NCBI RefSeq assembly: GCF_004125265.1
Contig: NZ_RDTE01000003.1
Span: 620,001 to 684,000 of the forward strand
Source of the DNA: Streptomyces lydicus
GTDB taxonomy: Bacteria > Actinomycetota > Actinomycetes > Streptomycetales > Streptomycetaceae
Direction: 5' to 3'
DNA: 64,000 bases
A program made the translations under genes and the position numbers. Under the pieces are notes generated by a model. It was not told the origin of the DNA, made no database searches, and saw only the letters and a program-made list of their open reading frames with translations. How positions within the stretch are numbered: position 1 is the first letter of the stretch; each line of letters begins with the position of its first letter. Shown here piece by piece: positions 42,693 through 51,436 of the stretch.

Positions 42693-43163
42693 GTGTATTG
42701 CCTGGTGAGGCTGGGGGCGCGGCCGGCGGGTGGGTCCGGCTCCTCGTGGTGTGGCGGTTCGCCACTGCGGGCACACCTGTCGGCCCGCTCCGGGGCAGGC
42801 GCCACCGGCGTCCGGGGAGGGGCGCCGTGCAGATCCGCTGTGGCCACGCCCAGAGCGCGCCGGCGTCAGCCGCTCACCGCCCGCCGACCGCTCACCGCCC
42901 GCCGACCGCCCGCCGGCCCCGAGCCGCCTCGCCCGGCCTCCGGCAGCGCAATCCTCATGCGCCCCACGCGTTCCGGATAGCGGCGATTCGGCCACGCCCC
43001 CTCACCCGAGGGCGGCCCCAGCAAGGCGCCCACGCGTTCGAGCCCTTGCCGCGCCCGGGCTCGCACGCGTCCGGAATCGAGCGCGTTCGATTCCCTGTGG
43101 GCGTCGTTAGGCCGTGCACTGCCGAACCATCCAGGTGCGGCACCGGCCCCAGGAGGGACGCAG
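42693..43163. other. Intergenic region with short repeats before the ABC exporter
   Basis: 471 bp without a supportable gene. It contains the 18-bp repeat at 42871-42906 and, at the right end, the AGGAGGG ribosome site of the exporter gene. Confidence 0.5.
42871..42906. repeat. Two tandem copies of an 18-bp unit
   Basis: CGCTCACCGCCCGCCGAC occurs twice in direct succession, followed by a partial third unit. Confidence 0.8.
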
Positions 43164-45053
43164 GTGACTGTGACCGACGCCTTGACCGCCAATGAGGAGA
43201 CGCCTCCCCCGCCACCCCCGGCGGCCATCGAGTTCGAGGGCGAGTTCGGCAAGAACCCGCTGGCAGAGGCCGGTTTCTTCAAGATGGGCAGCCGCCTTCC
43301 CGCCGTCCTCGGCGCCACCGTGAGGATGGCCTGGGCCGTGGACCGGGCCGCCGTCCTGCTACTCGTGCTCTGCCAGATCCTCACCGGCGCCGCGGCCGCC
43401 GTCCTGCTCACCTTCACCGCGAAGGCCATGACGCAGCTGCTCGCCGCCGACCCCGTCTCCGAACGCCTGCTCGGTGCCCTGCCCGCCCTGATCGTGCTCG
43501 CCCTCGCGGCCGGTACGGGACGCATCAGCGCGGCCCTCGCCTCCTACGCCTCCAGCCGTATCACCCCCCGGTTGATGACCGAGGCCGATGTCGCGCTGGT
43601 CGCCGCCACCTGCCGGGTCGAGGCCGCGGCCTACAGCGAGGACGGATTCTCCGACCGGCAGGAGGCCGCAGAGATCGGCACCGTCCGCACCGCCACCATG
43701 GTCGACGACGCTCAGCGGCTCATGGCCGCCGTCGTCCGGATGGTCGCCGCGGGCGGCGTCATCACCGTCCTGCACTGGATGATGCTCCCGGTCCTCCTGC
43801 TCGCCGTGCTCCCGGCCGGGACCGGCGCGATCCTGCGGGCCCGAGTGGACTACGAGACGCACTACCTGAACATCGGCGACCGCAACGTACGCGGGATGAT
43901 GCGCTGGTGGGCCACCCTGCCCCGGCACGGCGACGAGGTCCGCGCCAACGGCATGACCGGCTACCTCCTGTACTGGTACCGGGCCCTTTCCGAGCGCATC
44001 GACCAGCGCACCCTGAGCTCCGCCCCGCGACGGCTCCGCATCGACCTGGCCGCCGGTGCCCTCGGCGGCATCTTCCTGATGGGTACCTGGGCCACCCTCG
44101 CCTGGCTGGCCGCCACCGGCCGCGTCCCCCTTCCGGTCGCCGCCACCGCCCTCGTCGCCGTCCAGACCGCCCTCGCTGCGCTCTCCCAGGTCGTTATCCA
44201 GGGCGCGGCCATGTTCCACACCTCGCTCTACCTCGCTGATATGCGCGCCTTCCTCGCCATGGCCACCGAGCGCGCCCCCGAGCGGGGTGCCCTGACGATC
44301 CCGGAGGAGGTGCACGAGATCCGGCTCGACGAGGTCGTCTACCGGTACCCGGGCAAGGAACAGCCCGCCGTCGACGGCGTCTCCCTGCGTCTGCGACGCG
44401 GCGAGATCCTGGCCGTCGTCGGCGAGAACGGCTCCGGCAAGTCCACCCTCACCAAGCTCATCACCGGCATCCTCCTCGCCGACAAAGGCCGCGTCCTATG
44501 GGACGGCACCGACCTGGCCCGGGCCGATGTCGACGCCGTGTGGAAGCGGACCGCGCTCGTACCGCAGAACTTCGCCACCTGGCCGCTGCGGGTCCGCGAG
44601 AACATCACCCTCGGCCAGCCCAGGACATGGGACGACGACCTGGTGTGGAAGGCCGTCGACGCCGTCGGCATGCGTGACACCGTCGAGGAACTGCCGAACC
44701 GGCTCGACTCCCTCCTGGCCCGTGAGCTGTACGGCGGGGTGGAACTCTCGGGCGGGCAGTGGCAGCGCCTGGTATGCGGCCGCGCGCTGTACCGGCAGAC
44801 TCCGCTGCTGATCCTGGACGAGCCGACCTCGCAGATGGACGCCCGCGGTGAGCACCAGATCTTCCTGGAGATCAAGCGGTTGGCCGCCGCGTGCATGACG
44901 ATCGTCGTGACCCACCAGCTCGAGAACACGCGTCTGGCCGACCGCATCATCGTGATGGAGCACGGCCGGGTGATCGAGGACGGCACCTACGACGACCTGC
45001 TCCATGCCGGCGGCCTGTTCGCCGAGCTCGTAGCCCTGGCCAAGGACCGGTAA
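43164..45053 (+). CDS. ABC transporter, fused membrane and ATPase domains (half exporter)
   Basis: 629 residues from a GTG at 43164, seven bases after AGGAGGG. Six membrane helices fill about 55-350; the nucleotide-binding domain follows from ~375. Walker A is G-E-N-G-S-G-K-S-T, Q-loop V-P-Q-N-F, signature L-S-G-G-Q-W-Q-R-L, Walker B L-L-I-L-D-E-P-T-S-Q-M-D, and H-loop V-V-T-H-Q. This is the type-IV exporter layout that works as a dimer. S-Q-M-D in place of S-A-L-D is unusual but tolerated. Substrate unknown; no precursor peptide or modifying enzyme gene is adjacent. A strong terminator follows. Confidence 0.93.
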   Translation: MTVTDALTANEETPPPPPPAAIEFEGEFGKNPLAEAGFFKMGSRLPAVLGATVRMAWAVDRAAVLLLVLCQILTGAAAAVLLTFTAKAMTQLLAADPVSERLLGALPALIVLALAAGTGRISAALASYASSRITPRLMTEADVALVAATCRVEAAAYSEDGFSDRQEAAEIGTVRTATMVDDAQRLMAAVVRMVAAGGVITVLHWMMLPVLLLAVLPAGTGAILRARVDYETHYLNIGDRNVRGMMRWWATLPRHGDEVRANGMTGYLLYWYRALSERIDQRTLSSAPRRLRIDLAAGALGGIFLMGTWATLAWLAATGRVPLPVAATALVAVQTALAALSQVVIQGAAMFHTSLYLADMRAFLAMATERAPERGALTIPEEVHEIRLDEVVYRYPGKEQPAVDGVSLRLRRGEILAVVGENGSGKSTLTKLITGILLADKGRVLWDGTDLARADVDAVWKRTALVPQNFATWPLRVRENITLGQPRTWDDDLVWKAVDAVGMRDTVEELPNRLDSLLARELYGGVELSGGQWQRLVCGRALYRQTPLLILDEPTSQMDARGEHQIFLEIKRLAAACMTIVVTHQLENTRLADRIIVMEHGRVIEDGTYDDLLHAGGLFAELVALAKDR

Positions 45054-45060
45054 GCGTCGT

Positions 45061-45093
45061 CGGCCCCGGCTTGCGTCACACCTGCCGGGGCCG
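45061..45093 (+). terminator. 10-bp perfect GC-rich hairpin
   Basis: CGGCCCCGGC at 45061-45070 pairs with GCCGGGGCCG at 45084-45093, eight bases after the exporter stop. Confidence 0.7.
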
Positions 45094-45169
45094 CAACTCC
45101 CGGCAGACGAGGGCGCTCACGCTTCCCGGGCCGCTGAACCCCGACCGTACGAGACGAATCGAGACACGG

Positions 45170-45524
45170 ATGACCGAGACCTGGCAGACGATCGCCCATC
45201 TTGCCGACCGCCTGGAGGCGCACTCCACGCTCCCTCGCGAACAGCGCATCCTGCTGCAACTGCTGAAGATCCAGGAGGAGGCCGGCGAGGTCGCCGAGGC
45301 GGTGATCGGGGCCATGGGGCAGAACCCCCCGGAAGGGGCACTCGCACACCTGGGAGGACGTCGAGGCCGAGGTCTGCGATGTCATCGTCACCGGCATGGT
45401 CGCGTTGCGCCGTATGAACCCCGAGGCCGCGAGCGTCTTCGCGCGTCATATGGAGGGCCTGGTCGCGCGGGGCCTCGACAAGGCCGAGAAGGCCAAGAAG
45501 GCCGAGGGCGCCGCCGAATGGTGA
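45170..45524 (+). pseudogene. MazG-like nucleotide pyrophosphohydrolase, frameshifted at a C6 run
   Basis: The first part is a normal MazG-like protein: W-Q-T-I-A-H-L-A-D-R-L, L-L-K-I-Q-E-E-A-G-E-V-A-E-A-V with the metal-binding E-E-x-x-E. At 45325-45330 a run of six C residues breaks the frame. With five C the reading continues G-Q-N-P-R-K-G-H-S-H-T-W-E-D-V-E-A-E-V-C-D-V-I and ends A-A-E-W at 45524, matching the usual MazG-like C-terminus and its second E-x-x-D site. Total length would be about 118 residues. It may be a true lesion, phase-variable slippage, or an assembly error. Confidence 0.8.
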
Positions 45525-45589
45525 ACGGGTGCAGTGCCGCCGAACGGTGAACGGGTGCAGTGGGCCGCCGTCCTGTGAACCGGCTCGCG

Positions 45590-45676
45590 CTCTCGGACAA
45601 GAGCCCTCTCGGCCGGGAGAGAGCCGTCTCGGCCGAGAAAGCCACGTCAGTCGAGAGAGCCGTCTCGGCCGGAGGC
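45590..45676. repeat. Imperfect GAGAGAGCCGTCTCGGCCG-type repeats
   Basis: Three degenerate copies of CTCTCGG/CCGTCTCGGCCG(A/G)GAGA alternate in direct and partly inverted order between the MazG-like and the tautomerase-like genes. They could form hairpins. Confidence 0.55.
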
Positions 45677-45687
45677 ACAGGGCTGCT

Positions 45688-46038
45688 TCAGTCTCCCTGT
45701 GACCAGGCAGCCGACGGGAGCGACAGGTAAACGCCGAAGTCCTGGAGTCCGGTCGCCGTCCCGATGTCCTGGTGCAGCCTGTCCACGCGCTCCTGGCGGT
45801 TGGCGGCCCGGCTCTCGAACCACTTGGACCTCACCTCGATCACCACGTCCAGACCGCTCCGGTCCAACGGCCCCAGCTTCCGGAAGCGAATCTCCACATC
45901 GCCCGGCTGCAGGTCCCCGTCGTACGGTTCCTCGGGACACTCCACGGCCTCGGACACCAGGTGCGGCAGCGCCGACCCCAGTTCCCGGAGCTTCGATTCG
46001 GCGACACCCGGCGCATACGTCACGTCCACAAGCGGCAT
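45688..46038 (-). CDS. Tautomerase-like small protein
   Basis: 116 residues starting M-P-L-V-D-V-T-Y, which after Met removal exposes Pro1, as in 4-oxalocrotonate tautomerase and MIF-fold proteins. The first strand is followed by the helix K-L-R-E-L-G-S-A-L-P-H-L-V-S-E-A, then V-E-I-R-F-R-K-L-G, D-V-V-I-E-V-R-S-K-W and a last helix R-Q-E-R-V-D-R-L-H-Q-D-I. It is longer than 4-OT (about 62). Assignment rests on the start and the strand-helix order only. Confidence 0.55.
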   Translation of the reverse strand: MPLVDVTYAPGVAESKLRELGSALPHLVSEAVECPEEPYDGDLQPGDVEIRFRKLGPLDRSGLDVVIEVRSKWFESRAANRQERVDRLHQDIGTATGLQDFGVYLSLPSAAWSQGD

Positions 46039-46071
46039 CGGACCAGCTTAGGGCCTGGCTTCAAAGTCCCG

Positions 46072-47414
46072 TCATTCGACCGAGGTTGGGGGCCGGCACC
46101 ACTGGAGCATCCGCTCCATCACCTCGACGGGCAGTGCCGGGTGCCGGGCCGCGGCTTGCGCGATGTCCCTGTCGCGCAGCAGCTGGACCAGCACGCTGGC
46201 GGGCAACTGCGGGTGCATGGCGGCCGCGTGGCGTACTCGCTCGCGCGGGTCGTCGAGCATCCGCACGGCCGAGGCGACCGTCAGCCGGGGGTCGGTTGCT
46301 GCCCGCAGCCGTACCTCCGCTGCGGTGTCCCGGCTGAACCGCTCCACCAGCTCGGTCGTCGATTCGGGGTCATCGAGCGCGAGTTGACGCATACGCGGGT
46401 TCGCGTCGTCGGCGTAGCGCAGGAGGTCGCGGCGGGGGAAGTCCGGGTGGCTGTGGGGGCGGTCGGGGAAGCTGAGGCTGCCGGTCCACCATTGCCAGAC
46501 CCCGAGCAGCATGTCGGCAGGTGCGTCGTCGCAGGATTCGGCGAGGAAGAGCCGTACGACGCGGTCCTCGTCCCGGGCGAGGCGTTCGACGACGTCGGGC
46601 GGGAGGTGCCGGGCACGGGCGACGCTTCTGCGCACGAGAGGGTGGGAGGAGGCGGCCAGGCGGCGCATGGCGTCGGGGTCATCGTGCAGCGCCACGACCC
46701 AATGGAGCGGGGAACGGTGGCCGCTCGGGTCGACGTTGATGCGGATGTCCGCCCGCTGCTCCTCGGAGAGGTCGGGCCGGATGGCCACTACGGAGCGGAC
46801 GTCTTCGTCGGGATCTGTGGCAAGGCGTTCGACCAGGTCCGGTTCCAGGTAGGGGTTGCCGGCAAGCGCACGGCGCCGGGCCGGCTCACCGTGGCGTGCC
46901 AGGTTCTCGGCGAGGCCGCGTTCCAGGCGGCAGGACTCCAGGGCGCGTTCCTGAAGGTTCTCGGAGGCGAAGACCGAAGGGGGCATCGGGTGGTCCCGGT
47001 GGTACCGGAGCAGTGCCTCGGTGCGGACCGTGTCGGAGGGGTCTTCCAGGAGCCTACGCCGGGCCGGTTCGCCCAAGTGGGGCCAGGCTCTCGGGCAGGC
47101 CGCGGCCCGCACGGCCGGGTCGGGGTCGGCGGCCAGGGCGGGCAGCCCGTCCAGTTGCCGGCGATGTCGATGAGGAACACATCGTCCTTGCCGATGACCC
47201 CGGCCTTGACCGCGAGCCGGTGCCACTGAGCATTCAGCTCGGCGACCAGGTCCGGCCGGTCAAGGCGCACGGCCACAGTAGGCTCGGCCTCGAAGGACAC
47301 CACCGGGCGCCACGCGGCACGGGGCGGCAGTACCTCTTCGGTCGGCGAGTGCCCCAGGATCTCCAGCCCGGCACGCCGCAGCAGTTCCGCGAGCTCGTCT
47401 CTCCCACCCGTCAT
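46072..47414 (-). pseudogene. LRV/HEAT-like repeat protein, frameshifted
   Basis: The frame from 47414 reads L-A-E-L-L-R-R-A-G-L-E-I-L-G and D-D-V-F-L-I-D-I-A-G-N-W, then becomes Pro-rich. From about 47155 the neighbouring frame takes over with L-P-A-L-A-A-D-P-D-P-A-V-R-A-A-A-C and continues through many leucine-rich-variant-like repeats (L-A-T-D-P-D-E-D-V-R, L-A-R-D-E-D-R-V-V-R, D-P-R-E-R-V-R-H-A-A-A) to T-S-V-E. One base missing in the sequence around 47149-47157 explains it; the intact protein would be about 450 residues. Function unknown; scaffold-like. Confidence 0.75.
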
Positions 47415-47438
47415 GGAACCCATCCTGCCGGAGTTCCC

Positions 47439-48152
47439 CTACAACTTCAGACCGTGCCGGGTGAGGTACCGGTTGTGGAACGCGAACAGCCCGCCGAGCA
47501 TCACCAGCCAGAGCACGGTGCTGGTGAGCGGGAAGGCGTCCAGCGGGATGGTGTACACCAGCACCACCCGCAGCAGCGCGTCGAGCAGGAAGACCGCGCC
47601 CCACACGGCCGTGACCAGTCGCAGGTGGTGACGGAACCTCGGTTCCTCGTCCCACCGCGCCTCCCAGGCGGCCAGTCCGGCCTCGCCGACCTTCGCGATG
47701 ACGATGCCCCGCGAGGCCGTCATGATGAACGGGCGCCGGGTGAGGAGCGTGCCGAGCACCCAGAGTCCGATCGCCGCGGTCAGCCAGCTGTCCCGGATCA
47801 TCAGCACCCGCGGACTGCCGGTGATCAGCGACAGCAGCGTTCCGGCCACCACCAGGCTCAGCGTGAACACCGCCATCGCCTCGACGCGCCGCTGCCGCAC
47901 GATGCCGTAGCCGATCCACGGCAGGAGCAGCACACCGCCGACGACCATCGAGAGCCACTGGCCCGCGCCGGCCGCCCGCAGCCCGTAGTAGGAGCCGAGC
48001 GGGAGAACGAGCTCGAAGAACAGTTGCGCGGCGAGCCGCCGGCGCAGCGCCGCCGTACGGCCTCGGGCGGTCGCCGCGGCGGACCCGTCCGTGTCGGTCT
48101 GCGGTGCCTGGTGTGTCGCCATGGTGTGTGCCCCCGTGTCCGCTGTGGTCAT
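47439..48152 (-). CDS. VC0807-type membrane protein
   Basis: 237 residues from the ATG at 48152, which overlaps the TetR stop by four bases; upstream in-frame sequence belongs to the TetR gene. About six membrane helices; family features include L-P-L-G-S-Y-Y-G-L-R, then L-S-L-I-T-G-S-P-R-V-L-M-I-R-D-S, and G-T-L-L-T-R-R-P-F-I-M-T, matching VC0807-type proteins. Role unknown; the coupling to its TetR regulator suggests an inducible membrane function. Confidence 0.82.
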   Translation of the reverse strand: MTTADTGAHTMATHQAPQTDTDGSAAATARGRTAALRRRLAAQLFFELVLPLGSYYGLRAAGAGQWLSMVVGGVLLLPWIGYGIVRQRRVEAMAVFTLSLVVAGTLLSLITGSPRVLMIRDSWLTAAIGLWVLGTLLTRRPFIMTASRGIVIAKVGEAGLAAWEARWDEEPRFRHHLRLVTAVWGAVFLLDALLRVVLVYTIPLDAFPLTSTVLWLVMLGGLFAFHNRYLTRHGLKL

Positions 48153-48799
48153 GACGTGTTCCTGGTGGCGCGGTCGAACAGGTCCGCCAGCTCCCGGCCG
48201 GCGGCCCGCACATCGAGAGCGGGATCGTGGGTGGCGCGGCGCACCACGTCGTCGATGGCGGCGCGGATCGCCCGCATCATCACCCACGGGTCGAAGTCGC
48301 CGAACTCGCCCGCGCGTTGCGCCTTGCGGATCTGCTCCACCTGAACGGCGAGGTTCGCCTCCGTCGAGTCGAGGAACGAGACCATGCCGGGGTCGCCGCC
48401 ACGGAGGTTGGCAAGGATCTCGACGATCGCCGCGAGGTGGTTCGGGTACTCGGCGAACAGGTCGAGGTTGCCCTCGATGGAGGCGCGCAGGCGGGCCGCA
48501 TAGCTCTCGTGGGCCTCGATGCGGGGACGGATGTACCCCTCCGCGAGCCGCATCACCTCGGCGACGACCTCGCGCATCAGGTCGTCCCGTCCGTCGAAGT
48601 GGTAGGAGATCATCCCCGTGCTGCTCAGCCCGGCGCGCTCCGCGATCTTCGCGAACGAGGCCCGGTGGTACCCGACATCGGCGATGACATCGATCGCCGC
48701 GGCGACGATCTGGGCACGGCGGCCCGTCTCGGTGAAGGAAGGCTTGGTCTTGCGTGCCACCTTTTGCTTGTCCGTACTGTTTCTTGCTTGCATGAGCAA
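48149..48799 (-). CDS. TetR/AcrR-family regulator of the VC0807-type gene
   Basis: 216 residues. The HTH reads I-V-A-A-A-I-D-V-I, then S-F-A-K-I-A-E-R-A-G-L-S-S-T-G-M-I-S-Y-H-F-D-G-R-D-D-L. A second start six bases in (M-Q-A-R-N) is possible. Two perfect inverted repeats with a shared AGCAA half-site lie at its start, so it should repress itself and the coupled membrane-protein gene. Confidence 0.9.
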   Translation of the reverse strand: MLMQARNSTDKQKVARKTKPSFTETGRRAQIVAAAIDVIADVGYHRASFAKIAERAGLSSTGMISYHFDGRDDLMREVVAEVMRLAEGYIRPRIEAHESYAARLRASIEGNLDLFAEYPNHLAAIVEILANLRGGDPGMVSFLDSTEANLAVQVEQIRKAQRAGEFGDFDPWVMMRAIRAAIDDVVRRATHDPALDVRAAGRELADLFDRATRNTS

Positions 48800-48803
48800 G
48801 AAG
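48782..48803. promoter_or_regulatory. Operator-like inverted repeat over the TetR start
   Basis: TTCTTGCT (48782-48789) and AGCAAGAA (48796-48803) form a perfect 8-bp inverted repeat around six bases; it covers the start codon. Confidence 0.6.
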
Positions 48804-48814
48804 ATAGCGGGGTT

Positions 48815-48830
48815 TGCTCAGCCGAGCAAG
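48815..48830. promoter_or_regulatory. Second operator-like inverted repeat
   Basis: TTGCTC (48815-48820) and GAGCAA (48825-48830) are perfect inverted copies of the same GAGCAA-type half site, 12 bp upstream of the first repeat. Confidence 0.5.
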
Positions 48831-49020
48831 ACGGTGGTGGTGTGGTGGTCCGCGCTACGGGCGTGGGCGATGCGGGGCGGCGGGGGCATCCGCGGTACGG
48901 GCATGGGCGGTGCGGGGCGCGTGGGCGTCTGCGGTAAAGGCATTCGCGGTAAAGCAATTCGCGATGCGGGGCGCCGCGGGCATCTGCAGCAGATGCACCG
49001 GGCGCACGGTCGGCGCGAGA
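48831..49020. other. Degenerate GCGGTAC/GGGCAT-type repeats
   Basis: This stretch is made of loosely repeated GCGGGGCG, GGGCATCCGCGGTA, GCGTCTGCGGTAAAGGCATTCGCGGTAAAG-like pieces. No gene is supported. Confidence 0.5.
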
Positions 49021-49104
49021 CCCACACCCCACACCCCACACCCCACACCCCACACCCGGCACCCGGCACCCGGCACCCGGCACCCGGCACCCGGCACCCG
49101 GCAC
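49021..49104. repeat. Compound heptamer array: 5x CCCACAC then 7x CCGGCAC
   Basis: Twelve 7-bp units follow one another without a break in one phase: five CCCACAC (49021-49055) and seven CCGGCAC (49056-49104). The two units differ at two adjacent positions. The array lies just beyond the stop of the TetR gene at 49152. Confidence 0.92.
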
Positions 49105-49151
49105 CCGACGGAGGAATCCCCTCCCCCCCCCGGGCGACTTACGACGCCGCT

Positions 49152-49739
49152 CTACTCGTCAACAGCGGACGGCCGGGCGCCGTACTCAGGGTTCTCCCGC
49201 ACCGGCAGGCCCCGCAGCAGGCTGTCCAGGAAGAGGTCGAAGCGAAGCGGCGCGTCACCGAGAAGGCGCTGCTCCTGTGCACCGAGCCAGGTGACGAGCA
49301 CGGTTCCGAAGACGTACCAGCTCTGTTCGGCCTGCTCGGGGTCCGCTCCGCCCGCGCGGAACGCGGCGACAACGGCGTCCCGCATCTTGAAGAAGCCACG
49401 CGTGTGCCGGTGAGGGCGGGAGATACGGGTGGCGTAGCCGGGGGTGGCGAGGAACTCGTCGTGCGCGGCCCAGGCGAGGCGCCCCAGCCACGCACGCCAA
49501 TTGTCCGGCGTGGGTGCGTCGGTGGGGACGATGCGGTCGATCAACGTCTCACTGATCAGGTCGATGACGCCCTCCCGCCCCTGGACCCAGCGGTAGAGGG
49601 CGGAGTGCGAGACCCCGAGCCGGGCCGCCAACTGCCGCATGGACAGCGACTCCAGGTCGCCGGAGGCGAGCGCGGCCGCCACGATCGCCTCCCTGCTCAG
49701 CCGCGCGGGCGGGCCGGGCCGCTTGCCAGGACCAGTCAT
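49152..49739 (-). CDS. TetR-family regulator of the DHA2 exporter
   Basis: 195 residues from the ATG at 49739; the open frame upstream is Arg-rich and unlikely. HTH: L-S-R-E-A-I-V-A-A-A-L, then L-S-M-R-Q-L-A-A-R-L-G-V-S-H-S-A-L-Y-R-W-V, with the TetR_C helices P-D-N-W-R-A-W-L-G-R. The W in Y-R-W-V and the TetR_C type suit drug-exporter repressors. A 19-bp operator lies between it and the divergent exporter gene. Confidence 0.9.
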   Translation of the reverse strand: MTGPGKRPGPPARLSREAIVAAALASGDLESLSMRQLAARLGVSHSALYRWVQGREGVIDLISETLIDRIVPTDAPTPDNWRAWLGRLAWAAHDEFLATPGYATRISRPHRHTRGFFKMRDAVVAAFRAGGADPEQAEQSWYVFGTVLVTWLGAQEQRLLGDAPLRFDLFLDSLLRGLPVRENPEYGARPSAVDE

Positions 49740-49830
49740 GCTCCGGACCTTACCGACCTGCCGGGGCGTCCGGTGACGGCCACCCCGTCGGCGACGGGCC
49801 GCCTCTGCCGGCAACAGCCTCCCCTCACCT

Positions 49831-49849
49831 TAGTGACCAATGGTCTCTA
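49831..49849. promoter_or_regulatory. TetR operator TAGTGACCA-A-TGGTCTCTA
   Basis: The two 9-bp arms match at eight positions around one base, in the gap between the TetR gene and the DHA2 exporter gene. TGGTC half-sites of this kind are common at repressed exporter genes. Confidence 0.78.
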
Positions 49850-49915
49850 TTGAGTTAGGCTCACCTTACTTACTTCCACTCTGCCGGCTTCTCCGTACCG
49901 AAAGGAGGGAGTGCT

Positions 49916-51364
49916 GTGCCCGTACGCACGGAAAAAGACGCGCACCCCCGGAAGGAAACGACCAGGCGCCCCGCGAAGGCCGCCGCACCTCCCGGACTAC
50001 TCCTGCTGCTCGCCTGCGGCGCGATGTTCCTGGTCGTCCTCGACGCCACGATCGTCTCCGTCGCCCTGCCCGCCGTCGGCTCCGAACTCGGCTTCTCCGG
50101 TGCGGGATTAGGCTGGGTGGTGAACGCCTACACGCTGACTTTCGCCGGTTTCCTGCTGCTCGGCGGGCGGTTGGCCGACCTCTTCGGCACCCGTCTGCTG
50201 CTGGTGACGGGCCTTGTGATCTTCACCCTCGGCAATGTGTGGTCCGGCCTCGCCGGCGGCCCCGCACAGTTGGTGACCGCCCGCGCCTCACAGGGCATCG
50301 GCGGGGCGCTGCTGATGCCCGCGACGCTGACCGTCGTGCACCAGGCGTACCGCGACCCCGTACGGCGTGCCCGCGCGCTGAGCCTGTGGAGCATGGTCGG
50401 CGCGGTCGGCGCCGCCGCCGGAACGGTGTTGGGCGGGGCCCTCACCGACGCGCTCGGCTGGCGTTCGGTGTTCTGGGTCAAGGTCCCCCTCGGTCTGGCC
50501 ATCGCCGTGGCCGGATGGCTGGTGCTGCCCCGCCGGGCAGCGGCCGGTGAACCGGGTGCAGGACGCCGTCCCGTCGACGTGCTCGGGGCGCTCCTGGTGA
50601 CGGCCGGCCTCGCCGCCCTCATCTATGGCGTCGTGACGGTGCGCGCACCCGGCACGCGCGGTGCGGCGTTGGCGGCCCTGGCCGGCGCCGTGACGCTGCT
50701 CGCACTCTTCCTCGTCCATCAGGGCCGCTGGGCCCGCGAACCCCTCGTACCGCTGCGCATCTTCACCCACCGCTCGGTCAGCAGCGCCAACGCCGTCGTC
50801 TTCGGTCTGGGCGTCGCCTATCTCGCCAGCCCCGTACTGCTCGCGCTCTATCTGCAACAGGTGCTCCACTACACCCCCACTCGCGCGGGGTTCGGCTTCC
50901 TGCCGACCGCCTTCGCCGTGATGATCGGCGCTCACCTGGCCGGGCGCCTGACCCCGCGCTGGGGCACCCGCCGCACCGCCGCCGTGGGGACAGCCGTCGC
51001 GGCCGCCGGCTTCCTCTGGCTGTCGGGGATCGGAGCCCACAGCACGTTCCTGGTGGACATCGCGCTGCCCGCGTCGCTGTTCGGCCTCGGCGCCGGCGTG
51101 GCGTTCACACCCATCACCTTGGCGGCCACCAGCGGCATCGACCCCTCGATGACCGGGCTCGCCTCGGGCCTGCTCAACACGACCCGGCAGGTGGCCACGG
51201 CACTCGGCATCGCCGTCCTCACCACCCTCGCCGAGGCCCGCGGCGGAGCCCCCGGCTTCGCCCTGGCCTTCACGGTGGCCGCGGCGCTGGCCCTCCTCGC
51301 TTCCTTCGTCGCCGTGGTGTGGATGCCGCCCCGCGTCGAACCTCCGCGCTCCCCGGCCACTTGA
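49916..51364 (+). CDS. DHA2-family (EmrB/QacA) MFS drug exporter
   Basis: 482 residues from a GTG at 49916, after AAAGGAGGG. Fourteen membrane helices; first motif L-V-V-L-D-A-T-I-V-S-V-A-L-P (motif D1 with the acidic residue in helix 1), L-G-W-V-V-N-A-Y-T-L, G-G-R-L-A-D-L-F-G-T-R (motif A), and G-A-A-A-G-T-V-L-G-G in helix 5 (motif C of antiporters). It should export hydrophobic compounds in exchange for protons. The divergent TetR gene is its likely repressor. Confidence 0.95.
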   Translation: MPVRTEKDAHPRKETTRRPAKAAAPPGLLLLLACGAMFLVVLDATIVSVALPAVGSELGFSGAGLGWVVNAYTLTFAGFLLLGGRLADLFGTRLLLVTGLVIFTLGNVWSGLAGGPAQLVTARASQGIGGALLMPATLTVVHQAYRDPVRRARALSLWSMVGAVGAAAGTVLGGALTDALGWRSVFWVKVPLGLAIAVAGWLVLPRRAAAGEPGAGRRPVDVLGALLVTAGLAALIYGVVTVRAPGTRGAALAALAGAVTLLALFLVHQGRWAREPLVPLRIFTHRSVSSANAVVFGLGVAYLASPVLLALYLQQVLHYTPTRAGFGFLPTAFAVMIGAHLAGRLTPRWGTRRTAAVGTAVAAAGFLWLSGIGAHSTFLVDIALPASLFGLGAGVAFTPITLAATSGIDPSMTGLASGLLNTTRQVATALGIAVLTTLAEARGGAPGFALAFTVAAALALLASFVAVVWMPPRVEPPRSPAT

Positions 51365-51436
51365 GCCCGGTCGCTCCTGCAGCCATGGACTGGGCGGCGT
51401 CGGCCGGCCTCCCACCCTGCGTCGCACGACACCTGA

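Noticed and set aside
49021..49104. Array of short repeats as a CRISPR
   Set aside because: Units are contiguous 7-mers with no spacers and no cas genes nearby.
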